This document shows, piece after piece, positions 23,945 through 32,692 of a DNA stretch of 64,000 nucleotides (positions are counted from its first letter, which is position 1; every line of letters starts with the position of its first letter). The translations under genes were made by a program, and so were the position numbers. Location: positions 1-64,000 of the forward strand of contig NZ_CALBRW010000017.1 in the NCBI RefSeq assembly GCF_937927635.1, in the 5' to 3' direction. The DNA comes from an uncultured Microbacterium sp. (lineage in GTDB: Bacteria > Actinomycetota > Actinomycetes > Actinomycetales > Microbacteriaceae). The notes beneath the pieces were generated by a model. The model was not told the DNA's origin. It was given only the letters and a program-made list of their open reading frames with translations, and searched no databases.

Positions 23945-24979
23945 GTGCCCATCGTGACTGACATCGAATTCGGCCTGGACACCTTCGGCGGCGTGACGCA
24001 CGACGCGAGCGGCGCGCTCGTGCCGCACCCGCAGGTGGTGCGCGACATCATCGACGAGGCCGTGCTGGCCGACAGCGTCGGCCTGGACTTCTTCGGGGTG
24101 GGGGAGCACCACCGCCCCGACTTCGCGGTCTCCGCTCCGGAGGTCGTGCTCTCGGCCGTGGCATCGCGCACCGAGCGCATCCGCGTCGGGTCGGCCGTGA
24201 CGGTGCTGAGCTCGGATGATCCCGTGCGGGTGTTCGAGCGCTTCGCGACGCTGGATGCCGTCTCCGACGGCCGCGCCGAGATCGTCGCCGGCCGCGGGTC
24301 CTTCATCGAGTCGTTCCCGCTGTTCGGCTTCGACCTGCGCCAGTACGAGGAGCTCTTCGAGGAGCGCCTGGATCTGCTCTCGCAGCTGCTGAAGGAGGAG
24401 CCCGTCACCTGGCAGGGGAACACGCGTGCGGCGCTGGAGGACCAGCGGGTCTTCCCGACCACGGCGAACGGCCTGCGCACCTGGGTGGGCGTCGGCGGCA
24501 GCCCCGATTCCGTGGTGCGCACCGCGCGTTACAACTTCGGCCTGTTCCTGGCCATCATCGGCGGACCGGCCAAGCGGTTCGCGCCCTACATCGACCTGTT
24601 CGAGCGCGCGCAGGATCAGTTCGGCGTGGAGCGCAAGCCCGTCGCCGTGCACTCGCCCGGGCTGGTGGCGGAGACCGACGAGCAGGCTCGTGCGCTGACG
24701 TACGACGGATGGCTGGCCATGCGCACCCGGATGGGCCAGGAGCGCGGCTGGGCTCCGCCGGCAGTGGGGGACTTCGAGCGCGAGATCGAGAGCGGAGCGC
24801 TGTACATCGGCTCGCCCGAGACCGTCGCCCGCAAGGTCGTGGAGACGTTGAAGACGCTGCCCGTGAACCGGTTCGACTTCAAGTACGACCAGAGCCAGAT
24901 CACCCATCAGACGATGATGGACTCCATCGGACTGTACGGCGAGAAGGTCGTGCCGATGGTCAAGGACATGCTCGGCTGA
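23945..24979 (+). CDS. LLM class flavin-dependent oxidoreductase
   Basis: A 344-residue luciferase-like monooxygenase family protein (TIM barrel, FMN or F420). Seen are EFGLDTFGG near the N-terminus, DFFGVGEHHRPDFAVSAPEV, TERIRVGSAVTVLSSDDPVR, AEIVAGRGSFIESFPLFGFD and a C-terminal YIGSPETVARKV segment typical of the family. Substrate and cofactor cannot be told. GTG start with GGCGGAGG upstream. It is sandwiched between two identical tRNA-Glu genes, each with its own terminator. Confidence 0.9.
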   Translation: MPIVTDIEFGLDTFGGVTHDASGALVPHPQVVRDIIDEAVLADSVGLDFFGVGEHHRPDFAVSAPEVVLSAVASRTERIRVGSAVTVLSSDDPVRVFERFATLDAVSDGRAEIVAGRGSFIESFPLFGFDLRQYEELFEERLDLLSQLLKEEPVTWQGNTRAALEDQRVFPTTANGLRTWVGVGGSPDSVVRTARYNFGLFLAIIGGPAKRFAPYIDLFERAQDQFGVERKPVAVHSPGLVAETDEQARALTYDGWLAMRTRMGQERGWAPPAVGDFEREIESGALYIGSPETVARKVVETLKTLPVNRFDFKYDQSQITHQTMMDSIGLYGEKVVPMVKDMLG

Positions 24980-25017
24980 GAGTCATCCGGCTCGGCTTCG
25001 GCGGCGTCCGGCTCGAT

Positions 25018-25046
25018 TTGGCGGGGCCGGATCGTCATGGCATACT
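25018..25046 (+). promoter_or_regulatory. Promoter of tRNA-Glu copy 2
   Basis: TTGGCG, 17 nt, CATACT, with a predicted start about 11 nt before the tRNA. Similar to the region before copy 1. Confidence 0.5.
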
Positions 25047-25063
25047 TGAACGGTTGCAGTGAC

Positions 25064-25136
25064 GGCCCCATCGTATAGCGGCCTAGTACGCCGCCCTCTC
25101 ACGGCGGTAACGCGGGTTCGAATCCCGCTGGGGTCA
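25064..25136 (+). tRNA. tRNA-Glu(CUC), copy 2
   Basis: Same 73-nt sequence and cloverleaf as the copy at 23780, anticodon CTC. The promoter region and the downstream hairpin are similar in plan but not identical, so this is a gene duplication rather than an assembly artefact. Confidence 0.95.
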
Positions 25137-25144
25137 CTGACATG

Positions 25145-25180
25145 AAGAAGGTCCTCCGGGTCATCCCGGAGGACCTTCTT
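25145..25180. terminator. Terminator after tRNA-Glu copy 2
   Basis: Perfect 16-bp stem AAGAAGGTCCTCCGGG / CCCGGAGGACCTTCTT with loop TCAT, ending in a short T-rich stretch. It also faces the convergent PAP2 gene. Confidence 0.85.
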
Positions 25181-25218
25181 GCTTCTCGGAGCGGCCTGTC
25201 TCGTCCGTCCGGTGCGGT

Positions 25219-25932
25219 TCAGCGGCGCGCGGTCCTGGTGCGCACGGGAGTCCTGTCGGATGCCAGCGTCGGGGCGGGAACCGTCAACCGGCGCGCGATG
25301 ACGTCGAACACAGCGAACGCGAGGACGACGCCGCAGACCGCGCAGCCGGCACCGGCGATCACGTCGATCGGGTAGTGCACGACGACGTACATCCGGGCGA
25401 AGGCGGTGATCACGACCAGGGTCGAACCACCGACGAGGGCCCACCAGCGGGCTCGTGTGCGCCATGCCAGCAGCACGATCGTCACGACGAGCGCGGTCGC
25501 GAACGCTGTGTGCCCGCTGGGGTACGAGCCATCGGTCTCCGGCGCGACGACCTGATGCACGGCATCCGTCCACACCGGCCGAGGGCGGTCGATCACGATC
25601 TTCAGCACTCCTGTGCACAACCACCCGATCGCGACCGCGGCGCCCGCCGCGAGGCCGGGCAGCACGCGACGCAACCGCACGGCCACGATGACAGCCAGCG
25701 CAGCACCGATCACCACCGCCGAAGTCGGCTGGAATCCCACCGCGACCGCCCGCGCGATCGCATCCCACGCGGGGGAGTGCAGCGAGTTCAACCACAGGTC
25801 GAACCCGATGCCGGCATCCGATCCGTGCACCGCGACGCCGACGACGACCGCGGCGGCGAGGCCGATCAGGGAGGCGATCACCGCGATGCGCAGTGATCTG
25901 CGCGTCCCCGGCCAACTCGGCAGTGCGTCCAT
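25219..25932 (-). CDS. PAP2 family phosphatase
   Basis: A 237-residue membrane phosphatase of the PAP2 superfamily. All three catalytic motifs are visible: KIVIDRPRP, YPSGHTAFA, and ARMYVVVHYPIDV. About six hydrophobic helices surround them. Family members dephosphorylate phosphatidate, undecaprenyl pyrophosphate or similar lipids at the outer face of the membrane. The ATG at 25932 has GGAGAGGAT upstream. Confidence 0.88.
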   Translation of the reverse strand: MDALPSWPGTRRSLRIAVIASLIGLAAAVVVGVAVHGSDAGIGFDLWLNSLHSPAWDAIARAVAVGFQPTSAVVIGAALAVIVAVRLRRVLPGLAAGAAVAIGWLCTGVLKIVIDRPRPVWTDAVHQVVAPETDGSYPSGHTAFATALVVTIVLLAWRTRARWWALVGGSTLVVITAFARMYVVVHYPIDVIAGAGCAVCGVVLAFAVFDVIARRLTVPAPTLASDRTPVRTRTARR

Positions 25933-26022
25933 GAGCATCCTCTCCGGCGCCCGCGATGAACCCCGCTTCATCCACCGTAGGAACGCGGGAACCACGGATT
26001 GTGAGAGGAGGCTGTGACGGGA

Positions 26023-27273
26023 CTATGCATCGGCAGAAGCGCCGCCGCGCAGACGGATCGAGCGGATGCCGGGGTTGCGCAGCGGCATGATCATGAGCAG
26101 CGCCATCGCCCCGCCGTACAGGGCGAACGGCGCCCACAACGGCAGGATGCCTGCCAGCAGCCCGAACAGCGCCATGGCCGCGGGCATCAGGCAGTCATCG
26201 CCCAGCCGAAGGATCGATCCCAGCCGACCCAGGTAGTCCGGTGCGGCCGTCGCGGCGAACGTCGAGCTCAGCAGCGCCGACGCGAAACCGGCGGTGAAGC
26301 CGATGGTCAGGCAGCCTGCACCGACCACCACCGACGACCCGATCCCCAGAGCGATGATCCCCGCACCCTGCACCACCAGCGCGGCGAAGCCGCCGATGGC
26401 CTCCCGCTGCGGGCGCCGGCGCACCACGACCAGCGCGCCGATCATGGCGCCGCCGCCCACCAGCGCCTCGAACACGCCGACCGCCCCCGCTCCCCATCCT
26501 CGTGCGGTGGCCTGCAGGGGCAGCCCGATCGAGATGGCCGGACTCACCGCGAGGTTCAGCCCCGACAGGGCGATCACCAGCGTGCGCGTGGCCCGCTCCC
26601 GCCCCAGGTGCCGGAACCCGTCGGCCACCCCGCGCAGCACGCTCTGCTCGGCGGATGCCCGGGGGAGCGCGAAGCGCGGACGCAGCCACAGCACGATGAA
26701 CACGATGACCACGACATAGGTCACGGTGTTGAGTGCGGCGCTGCCGGAGAGCCCGAACGCCGCCACCAGGAAGCCGCCCGCGGCGGATCCGGCCATGGTC
26801 CCGAGCCTGGACAGCGTCTGGCTGAGCGCCGAGTACGCCGGCAGATCCGCCGGTGCGACCAGCTGCCTCGGCATCGTGCCGGCGGCCGGCTCGAAGAACG
26901 CATCGCACAGCCCGAACGCGATCGACGCGATCAGCAGCAGCGCCACCGTCGGCGGCTCCGCCAGGCACCAGATCGCCACGGTCACCAGCACACCGACGCG
27001 CAGCACGTTGAACACGACCATGAGGCGGCGTGCATCCTTGCGGTCGGCGTACGCCCCGCCCACCAGCAGCACGATCGCGCGCGGCACGGTGCCCGCGGCG
27101 ACCACGATCCCGGCCACCGCCGGCGAGGCGATCTGCACGGCCGTCCAGGCGAACGCGATCGTGAAGATGGCGTCACCGGCATCCGACAGCGCCTTGATCA
27201 CGAGCCACGCCTGCACCAGGCGGTCTCGACGGAACGCCGGCGGTTCGCGCAACAGCGTGGGTTCAGCAGTCAT
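26023..27273 (-). CDS. MFS transporter
   Basis: A 416-residue major facilitator with twelve predicted helices. The loop 2-3 motif appears as GGAYADRKDARRLMV, and the N-terminus is charged and cytoplasmic (MTAEPTLLREPPAFRRDRLV). Similar proteins are often drug or metabolite exporters; substrate unknown. The start lies 1 nt after the stop of the ArsR-type regulator gene and has GGAGGCG upstream, so the two form an operon in which the regulator probably controls the transporter. Confidence 0.85.
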   Translation of the reverse strand: MTAEPTLLREPPAFRRDRLVQAWLVIKALSDAGDAIFTIAFAWTAVQIASPAVAGIVVAAGTVPRAIVLLVGGAYADRKDARRLMVVFNVLRVGVLVTVAIWCLAEPPTVALLLIASIAFGLCDAFFEPAAGTMPRQLVAPADLPAYSALSQTLSRLGTMAGSAAGGFLVAAFGLSGSAALNTVTYVVVIVFIVLWLRPRFALPRASAEQSVLRGVADGFRHLGRERATRTLVIALSGLNLAVSPAISIGLPLQATARGWGAGAVGVFEALVGGGAMIGALVVVRRRPQREAIGGFAALVVQGAGIIALGIGSSVVVGAGCLTIGFTAGFASALLSSTFAATAAPDYLGRLGSILRLGDDCLMPAAMALFGLLAGILPLWAPFALYGGAMALLMIMPLRNPGIRSIRLRGGASADA

Positions 27274-27274
27274 C

Positions 27275-27811
27275 TCACGCCTCCGTCGGGAAGCCATGCG
27301 CGAAGAAGAACACCGGCATCCGCTCCTGGCCGTCCTCGCGGTCGATGCCGGACTTCCAGTCGTCCATCAGCGCGTTCACCCTGGCGTGCAGGTCGTTCAG
27401 CTCGCCCTGGGTGGCCCACGCCAGCGAATCCGTGCTGAAGCCATCGTGATCGCCGTGCGGCGACGACCGATGCCACCGCTGCAGCAGATCCAGCTGGTGC
27501 CGCACGTTCACGCGCATCGCCTCGCGGACCAGCAGTGCTTCGGAGGGGGAGTCGTAGTCACCGGTGGACCAGGTGAACGAGGTGCGGGCCAGCTGCCACC
27601 AGCTTGTGCGCCCGTCGCCGTCGGGCGCGTCGACCTGCTCGACCATGCCGGCCTTCTTCAGCATCCGCAGGTGATGGCTGATGCTGCCGACCTGTGCGTC
27701 CAGCGCGCGGGCGAGCGTGCCGACCTGTGTCGCGCCGTGCAGCAGCAGATGGTCGATCATGCGTCGCCGCAGAGGGTGCGCGATGGCGGTGATGACGGAG
27801 ATGTGTTCCAC
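27275..27811 (-). CDS. ArsR-type winged-helix regulator
   Basis: A 178-residue regulator. The N-terminal winged HTH is HPLRRRMIDHLLLHGATQVG, then LARALDAQVGSISHHLRMLKKAGMVEQV; the C-terminal half is helical and presumably ligand-binding. No metal-site cysteines, so it is not a metal sensor of the classical ArsR type. GTG start, 7 nt after TAGCGT on the minus strand, indicating a leaderless message. First gene of a two-gene operon with the MFS transporter. Confidence 0.85.
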   Translation of the reverse strand: MEHISVITAIAHPLRRRMIDHLLLHGATQVGTLARALDAQVGSISHHLRMLKKAGMVEQVDAPDGDGRTSWWQLARTSFTWSTGDYDSPSEALLVREAMRVNVRHQLDLLQRWHRSSPHGDHDGFSTDSLAWATQGELNDLHARVNALMDDWKSGIDREDGQERMPVFFFAHGFPTEA

Positions 27812-27924
27812 GTGGGAAACGCTATGCGCGGGGATCAGAGCTCACAAGAGTTCTTGTATACCCCGGAAAGACGCGGATCTACCGATCGGTTGGGTCAGGG
27901 CGTCGGCAATCCGGTAGCATTGCC

Positions 27925-28048
27925 CGAGCGAGAGGGAGTATCCCGACATCGCGCAGATCGTCATCACGAGCACCATCAAAGCTGCTCCGGTCGCGCGACG
28001 CACCTCAGGGTGCGGGGAGAGACTTTCGGACTTCCGTCATCCCTCGAA
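27925..28048 (+). ncRNA. Probable yybP-ykoY Mn2+ riboswitch
   Basis: The leader of the TerC gene contains the hallmarks of this class: a 5' GAGGGAGTATCCC block, ATCGTCATCACGAGCACC, a GC-rich arm, and the 3' block GGGGAGAGACTTTCGGACTT; the ends GAGAGGGA and TCCCTCG can pair as P1. TAGCAT (27915-27920) is a plausible -10 box a few nucleotides before the element. In bacteria this riboswitch binds Mn2+ and commonly precedes terC/alx or mntP genes. The match is from memory of the consensus and was not scored. Confidence 0.7.
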
Positions 28049-28061
28049 AGGTCCTCCGCTC

Positions 28062-29051
28062 TTGGTCATCCCCATCTGGTTCGAGATCACCGCGATGATC
28101 GTGCTCACCGTGATCCTGCTCGGCGATCTGCTGCTGATCCTCAAGCGACCGCACATCCCCAGCACCAGGGAGTCCGCTCTCTGGGTGGTGTTCTACGTCG
28201 TGCTCGCACTCATCTTCGCGGGCGTGCTGTTCTTCGTCGGCGGCGCGAAGATCTCCCTCGACTTCCTCACCGGATGGGCGATGGAGTACAGCCTCTCCAT
28301 CGACAACCTGTTCGTGTTCATCCTGATCATGACCCAGTTCTCGGTGCCACGCCGCTATCAGCAGGAAGCGCTGATGGCGGGCATCCTGATCGCGCTGGTG
28401 CTGCGAGGGATCTTCATCATCATCGTCGGCGCCGCCGTCGAGCATCTCAGCCCGATCTTCTACGTCTTCGGCGCGTTCCTGCTGTTCACCGCCATCCGGC
28501 AGGCGATGCCGGAGAAGGAGGCGGAGGATGCCCAGACCGAGAACTTCATCGTGCGGCAGATCCGCCGCGTGGTGCCGATCACCGAGGAGTACCACGGATC
28601 CAAACTGCGAGTGAAGGTCGACGGCAAGAAGATCTTCACCCCCATGCTGATCGTCTTCGTGTCGCTCGGCGTGACCGACCTGATGTTCGCGGTCGACTCG
28701 ATCCCCGCCATCTTCGGCATCACCACGTACCCGTTCATCGTGTTCACCGCGAACGTGTTCGCGCTGATGGGCCTGCGGCAGCTGTACTTCCTGCTCGGCG
28801 ACCTGCTCGAGAAGCTCAAGTACCTGCACTACGGGGTGGCCTTCATCCTGGGCTTCATCGGCGTGAAGCTCGTGCTGCACGCCATGCACGAGAACGAGCT
28901 GCCGTTCATCAACGGCGGGCAGCCCATCGAGTGGGCGCCGGACATCAACAACTGGGTGTCCCTGGGCGTGATCTTCGGCTCGATGGCCGTGGCCACCATC
29001 GCCAGCCTGGTCTCGTCGGCTCGCGAGAAGCGCGCTGCAACACGGGCCTGA
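28062..29051 (+). CDS. TerC/Alx family membrane protein
   Basis: A 329-residue integral membrane protein of the TerC family with about eight helices. Characteristic acidic membrane segments are visible: WAMEYSLSIDNLFVFILIM and TDLMFAVDSIPAIFGIT, plus ENELPFINGG near the end. TerC/Alx proteins are implicated in Mn2+ export and metalation of secreted proteins; older annotations call them tellurium resistance. The TTG start (MVIPIWFEIT) is inferred from alignment with the family. The upstream riboswitch supports a manganese role. Confidence 0.88.
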   Translation: MVIPIWFEITAMIVLTVILLGDLLLILKRPHIPSTRESALWVVFYVVLALIFAGVLFFVGGAKISLDFLTGWAMEYSLSIDNLFVFILIMTQFSVPRRYQQEALMAGILIALVLRGIFIIIVGAAVEHLSPIFYVFGAFLLFTAIRQAMPEKEAEDAQTENFIVRQIRRVVPITEEYHGSKLRVKVDGKKIFTPMLIVFVSLGVTDLMFAVDSIPAIFGITTYPFIVFTANVFALMGLRQLYFLLGDLLEKLKYLHYGVAFILGFIGVKLVLHAMHENELPFINGGQPIEWAPDINNWVSLGVIFGSMAVATIASLVSSAREKRAATRA

Positions 29052-29081
29052 GCGCTTCCGGTGCGCGGTAGACTGGCCCGC

Positions 29082-29132
29082 ATGCGGCAGGTGGTTCTTC
29101 TCCTTAGCAGCCGCGGCGGGACCTCGATCTAG
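29082..29132 (+). CDS. leuL: leuCD leader peptide
   Basis: A 16-residue reading, MRQVVLLLSSRGGTSI, with three consecutive Leu and two Val codons, ending 58 nt before leuC. TAGACT (29069-29074) lies 7 nt before its ATG, so it is translated from a leaderless message. Leucine-rich leaders upstream of leu genes act in transcription or translation attenuation. A clear terminator/antiterminator pair is not obvious in the 58-nt gap, so the mechanism is open. Confidence 0.65.
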   Translation: MRQVVLLLSSRGGTSI

Positions 29133-29190
29133 GCCTTCCTCGTCGCGGAGTCCATCGTGGGCCGACTCATCGAGCCATAAGGAAGACCGC

Positions 29191-30612
29191 ATGACCATCA
29201 GCACGTCACCGCGCACCCTCGCCGAGAAGGTGTGGGACGACCACCTCGTCGTCAAGGGCGAAGCCGGCGAGCCCGACCTCATCTACATCGACCTGCACCT
29301 GATCCACGAGGTCACCAGCCCGCAGGCGTTCGACGGCCTGCGCGCAGAAGGGCGCCCGCTGCGCCGCGTCGATCTCACCATCGGCACCGAGGACCACAAC
29401 ACCCCGACGCTGAACATCGACAAGCCCATCGCCGACCTCACGAGCCGCACCCAGATCGAGACGCTGCGCCGCAACGCCGCCGAATTCGGCGTGCGGCTGC
29501 ACTCGCTGGGCGACGTCGAGCAGGGAATCGTGCACGTCGTCGGCCCCCAGCTGGGCCTGACCATGCCCGGCATCACGGTGGTCTGCGGCGACTCGCACAC
29601 CTCCACGCACGGCGCCTTCGGCGCCATGGCGTTCGGCATCGGCACCAGTGAGGTCGAGCACGTCATGGCCACGCAGACGCTGCCGCTGAAGCCCTTCAAG
29701 ACCATGGCCATCAACGTCGAGGGCGAGCTGCGCCCCGGCGTGACCGCCAAGGACATCATCCTGGCCGTGATCGCGAAGATCGGCACCGGCGGGGGACAGG
29801 GCTACGTGCTCGAGTACCGCGGCAGCGCCATCCGCGCCCTCTCCATGGAGGGCAGGATGACCATCTGCAACATGTCGATCGAGGCCGGCGCCCGCGCCGG
29901 CATGGTCGCGCCCGACGAGACCACCTTCGCCTACCTGAAGGGGCGCCCGCACGCCCCTGCCGGGCAGGACTGGGAGGATGCCGTCGCGTACTGGCGCACG
30001 CTCCCCACCGATGCGGATGCCGTGTTCGACGCCGAGGTGGACATCGACGCGGCCGAGCTGGAGCCCTTCGTCACCTGGGGCACCAACCCCGGTCAGGGCA
30101 GTTCGCTGTCGGCATCCGTCCCCGACCCCGCCGACATCGCCGACGCCAATGCGCGAGCCGCCGCCGAACGGGCGCTGAAGTACATGGACCTCGCCCCCGG
30201 CACGCCGCTGAAGGATGTGAAGGTCGATGCCGTGTTCATGGGCTCCTGCACCAACAGCCGCATCGAGGATCTGCGCGCGTTCGCGTCGGTCATCAAGGGC
30301 AAGAAGAAGGCCGACGGCGTGCGCGTGATGGTCGTTCCGGGTTCGGCCCGTGTGCGGCTGGAGGCCGAGGCGGAGGGGATCGACAAGATCGTCGAGGACT
30401 TCGGCGCGGAATGGCGCTTCGCAGGCTGCTCGATGTGCCTGGGCATGAACCCCGACCAGCTGGCACCCGGTGAGCGCTGCGCATCCACCTCGAACCGCAA
30501 TTTCGAGGGCCGGCAGGGCAAGGGCGGCCGGACGCACCTCGTCTCGCCCCTGGTTGCGGCGGCCACCGCCATCCGCGGCACCCTGTCCAGCCCGAGCGAC
30601 CTGGAGGCCTGA
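29191..30612 (+). CDS. leuC: 3-isopropylmalate dehydratase large subunit
   Basis: A 473-residue aconitase-family subunit that, with LeuD, isomerises 2-isopropylmalate to 3-isopropylmalate in leucine synthesis. The [4Fe-4S] ligands are present: C353 in GSCTNSR, and C413 and C416 in AGCSMCLGMNPD. Also seen are VCGDSHTSTHGAFG and STSNRNFEGRQGKGGRTHLV. AAGGAAG lies 8 nt before the ATG. Six nucleotides to leuD; one operon, probably under the leucine leader peptide. Confidence 0.97.
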   Translation: MTISTSPRTLAEKVWDDHLVVKGEAGEPDLIYIDLHLIHEVTSPQAFDGLRAEGRPLRRVDLTIGTEDHNTPTLNIDKPIADLTSRTQIETLRRNAAEFGVRLHSLGDVEQGIVHVVGPQLGLTMPGITVVCGDSHTSTHGAFGAMAFGIGTSEVEHVMATQTLPLKPFKTMAINVEGELRPGVTAKDIILAVIAKIGTGGGQGYVLEYRGSAIRALSMEGRMTICNMSIEAGARAGMVAPDETTFAYLKGRPHAPAGQDWEDAVAYWRTLPTDADAVFDAEVDIDAAELEPFVTWGTNPGQGSSLSASVPDPADIADANARAAAERALKYMDLAPGTPLKDVKVDAVFMGSCTNSRIEDLRAFASVIKGKKKADGVRVMVVPGSARVRLEAEAEGIDKIVEDFGAEWRFAGCSMCLGMNPDQLAPGERCASTSNRNFEGRQGKGGRTHLVSPLVAAATAIRGTLSSPSDLEA

Positions 30613-30617
30613 GCACC

Positions 30618-31214
30618 ATGGAGAAGTTCACCACCCACACCGGCGTCGCAGCCCCGCTGAAGCGCTCGAACGTCGACACCGACCAGATCATCCCCGCCGT
30701 CTTCCTCAAGCGCGTCACCAAGACGGGCTTCGAGGACGCGCTCTTCCACGAATGGCGCAAGGACCCGGAATTCGTGCTCAACCAGGCGCCGTTCCAGCAC
30801 GCATCCGTCCTCGTCGCCGGCCCCGACTTCGGCACCGGCTCCAGCCGTGAGCACGCCGTCTGGGCGCTGCGCGACTACGGCTTCCGGGTGGTGCTGAGCC
30901 CCCGCTTCGCCGACATCTTCCGCGGCAACTCCGGCAAGCAGGGCCTGCTGGCCGCCACCGTCGACGAGGCCGACATCGAGCGCATCTGGGCGCTCATCGA
31001 CGAGGAGCCCGGTCGTGAGATCACGGTCGACCTCGAGGCGCGCACCGCCACCGTCGCCGACTTCCAGGTCGGGATCGGGATCGACGATTACACTAGGTGG
31101 CGGCTCCTCGAGGGGCTCGATGACATCGGGCTCACCCTGCGCAACGAAGACAAGATCGCGCAGTTCGAGGCCCGCCGCGAGTCGTGGCGGCCGCGCACGC
31201 TTCCTGTTCGCTAG
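30618..31214 (+). CDS. leuD: 3-isopropylmalate dehydratase small subunit
   Basis: A 198-residue LeuD carrying the swivel domain of the isomerase. Motifs: NVDTDQIIPAVFLKRV, GPDFGTGSSREHAVWALRDY, and LSPRFADIFRGNSGKQGLL. Length is normal for the family. It follows leuC by 5 nt and is followed by a GC-rich hairpin. Confidence 0.96.
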   Translation: MEKFTTHTGVAAPLKRSNVDTDQIIPAVFLKRVTKTGFEDALFHEWRKDPEFVLNQAPFQHASVLVAGPDFGTGSSREHAVWALRDYGFRVVLSPRFADIFRGNSGKQGLLAATVDEADIERIWALIDEEPGREITVDLEARTATVADFQVGIGIDDYTRWRLLEGLDDIGLTLRNEDKIAQFEARRESWRPRTLPVR

Positions 31215-31233
31215 GACGAGACGTGCGGTGGGC

Positions 31234-31252
31234 CGGGGGCCAGAAGCCCCCG
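31234..31252. terminator. Hairpin after leuCD
   Basis: CGGGGGC, loop CAGAA, GCCCCCG. Short 7-bp stem without a T-run; it separates leuCD from murA. Confidence 0.5.
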
Positions 31253-31323
31253 CGGCGCCAGCCGTGATTGGATGAGAGATCTGCGGCCACCGCCGCGTCT
31301 GTCCTGATGAAGAAGAGGCCCGA

Positions 31324-32688
31324 ATGACGACACCGCTCCGCGATGCTGCAGTTGACGAGGCTCCGGTTCCCACCGGATCCGTGCTCGCGATCCGCGGAGG
31401 CCGGCCGCTGAGTGGCCGCGTCGACGTGAAGGGCGCGAAGAACCTGGCCACGAAGGCCATGGTCGCCGCTCTCCTGGGCGAGGACACCAGCACGCTGCGC
31501 GATGTGCCGGACCTCAGCGATGTCGCCGTCGTGCGCTCGCTGCTCGAGGTGCACGGAGTCCGCGTCACCCCCGGTGACGAGGAGGGCTCGCTGGTCTTCG
31601 ACCCGCGCGATGTCGAATCCGCCCACTACGAGGAGATCGATGCCCACGCCGGCGCCTCCCGCATCCCGATCCTGTTCTGCGGTCCGCTGCTGCACAAGCT
31701 CGGCCAGGCGTTCATCCCCGACCTCGGCGGGTGCCGCATCGGCGACCGCCCCATCGACTTCCACCTCGACGCCCTGCGCAAGTTCGGCGCCATCGTGGAG
31801 AAGCAGCCCAGCGGCATCCGCCTCTCCGCACCGCACGGGCTCAAGGGCGCGAACATCCACCTGCCCTACCCGAGCGTCGGCGCCACCGAACAGGTGCTGC
31901 TGACGGCCGTGCGCGCCCAGGGCACCACCGAGCTGCGCAACGCCGCCATCGAGCCCGAGATCATGGATCTGATCGCCGTGCTGCAGAAGATGGGCGCCAT
32001 CATCTCCTACGAGCCCAACCGCGTGATCCTCATCGAGGGTGTGGAGACGCTGCGGGGCTACGACCACCGGTGCATCTTCGACCGCAACGAGGCCGCCTCG
32101 TGGGCGTGCGCGGCGCTGGCGACCGATGGCGAGATCTTCGTCGGCGGCGCCAAGCAGCAGGAGATGCTCACCTTCCTCAACGTCTTCCGCAAGGCCGGCG
32201 GCTGGTTCGACATCAAGGAGGACGGGATCCTCTTCCGTCGCGCAGGCGAGCTGAAGCCGGTCGTCGTCGAGACCGACGTGCACCCCGGCTTCATGACCGA
32301 CTGGCAGCAGCCGCTGATCGTCGCGCTGACCCAGGCCCACGGGCGCTCGACCGTGCACGAGACCGTGTACGAGAACCGGTTCGGCTTCACGCAGGCGCTG
32401 GTCAAGATGGGCGCCGACATCGTCGTGCACCCGCACGGACTGCAGGACGGGCCCCGTCGCGTCCCGCGCCGCGAACTGGAGCAGGCCGCGGTCATCACCG
32501 GTCCCACGCCGCTGCACGGCGCCGACATCGTCGTGCCCGACCTGCGCGGCGGGTACAGCCACGTGATCGCGGCGCTGACCGCGGAGGGCGAGTCGGTCGT
32601 CTCCGGTGTCGACATCCTCAGCCGCGGCTACGAGAAGTTCCTCGACAAGCTGCGGGCGCTGGGCGCCGACTTCGACGTCGTCCGGTGA
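31324..32688 (+). CDS. murA: UDP-N-acetylglucosamine 1-carboxyvinyltransferase
   Basis: A 454-residue enolpyruvyl transferase for the first committed step of peptidoglycan synthesis. It shows the substrate-binding KGAKNLATKAMVAALL (the usual KN pair) and the catalytic loop DLGGCRIGDRPIDFHLDALR with the active-site Cys (C137), so it would be expected to bind fosfomycin covalently as cysteine-type MurA does. Later YEPNRVILIEG and YENRFGFTQALVKMGAD also fit. First gene of murA-plsC-gpsA-ddl, an envelope-precursor cluster with gaps of 4 nt or overlaps. Confidence 0.95.
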   Translation: MTTPLRDAAVDEAPVPTGSVLAIRGGRPLSGRVDVKGAKNLATKAMVAALLGEDTSTLRDVPDLSDVAVVRSLLEVHGVRVTPGDEEGSLVFDPRDVESAHYEEIDAHAGASRIPILFCGPLLHKLGQAFIPDLGGCRIGDRPIDFHLDALRKFGAIVEKQPSGIRLSAPHGLKGANIHLPYPSVGATEQVLLTAVRAQGTTELRNAAIEPEIMDLIAVLQKMGAIISYEPNRVILIEGVETLRGYDHRCIFDRNEAASWACAALATDGEIFVGGAKQQEMLTFLNVFRKAGGWFDIKEDGILFRRAGELKPVVVETDVHPGFMTDWQQPLIVALTQAHGRSTVHETVYENRFGFTQALVKMGADIVVHPHGLQDGPRRVPRRELEQAAVITGPTPLHGADIVVPDLRGGYSHVIAALTAEGESVVSGVDILSRGYEKFLDKLRALGADFDVVR

Positions 32689-32692
32689 TCTG

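Noticed and set aside
23780..25136. Identical tRNA-Glu genes as att sites of an integrated element
   Set aside because: The intervening gene has core composition, no integrase is present, and both tRNAs are complete with their own promoter and terminator.
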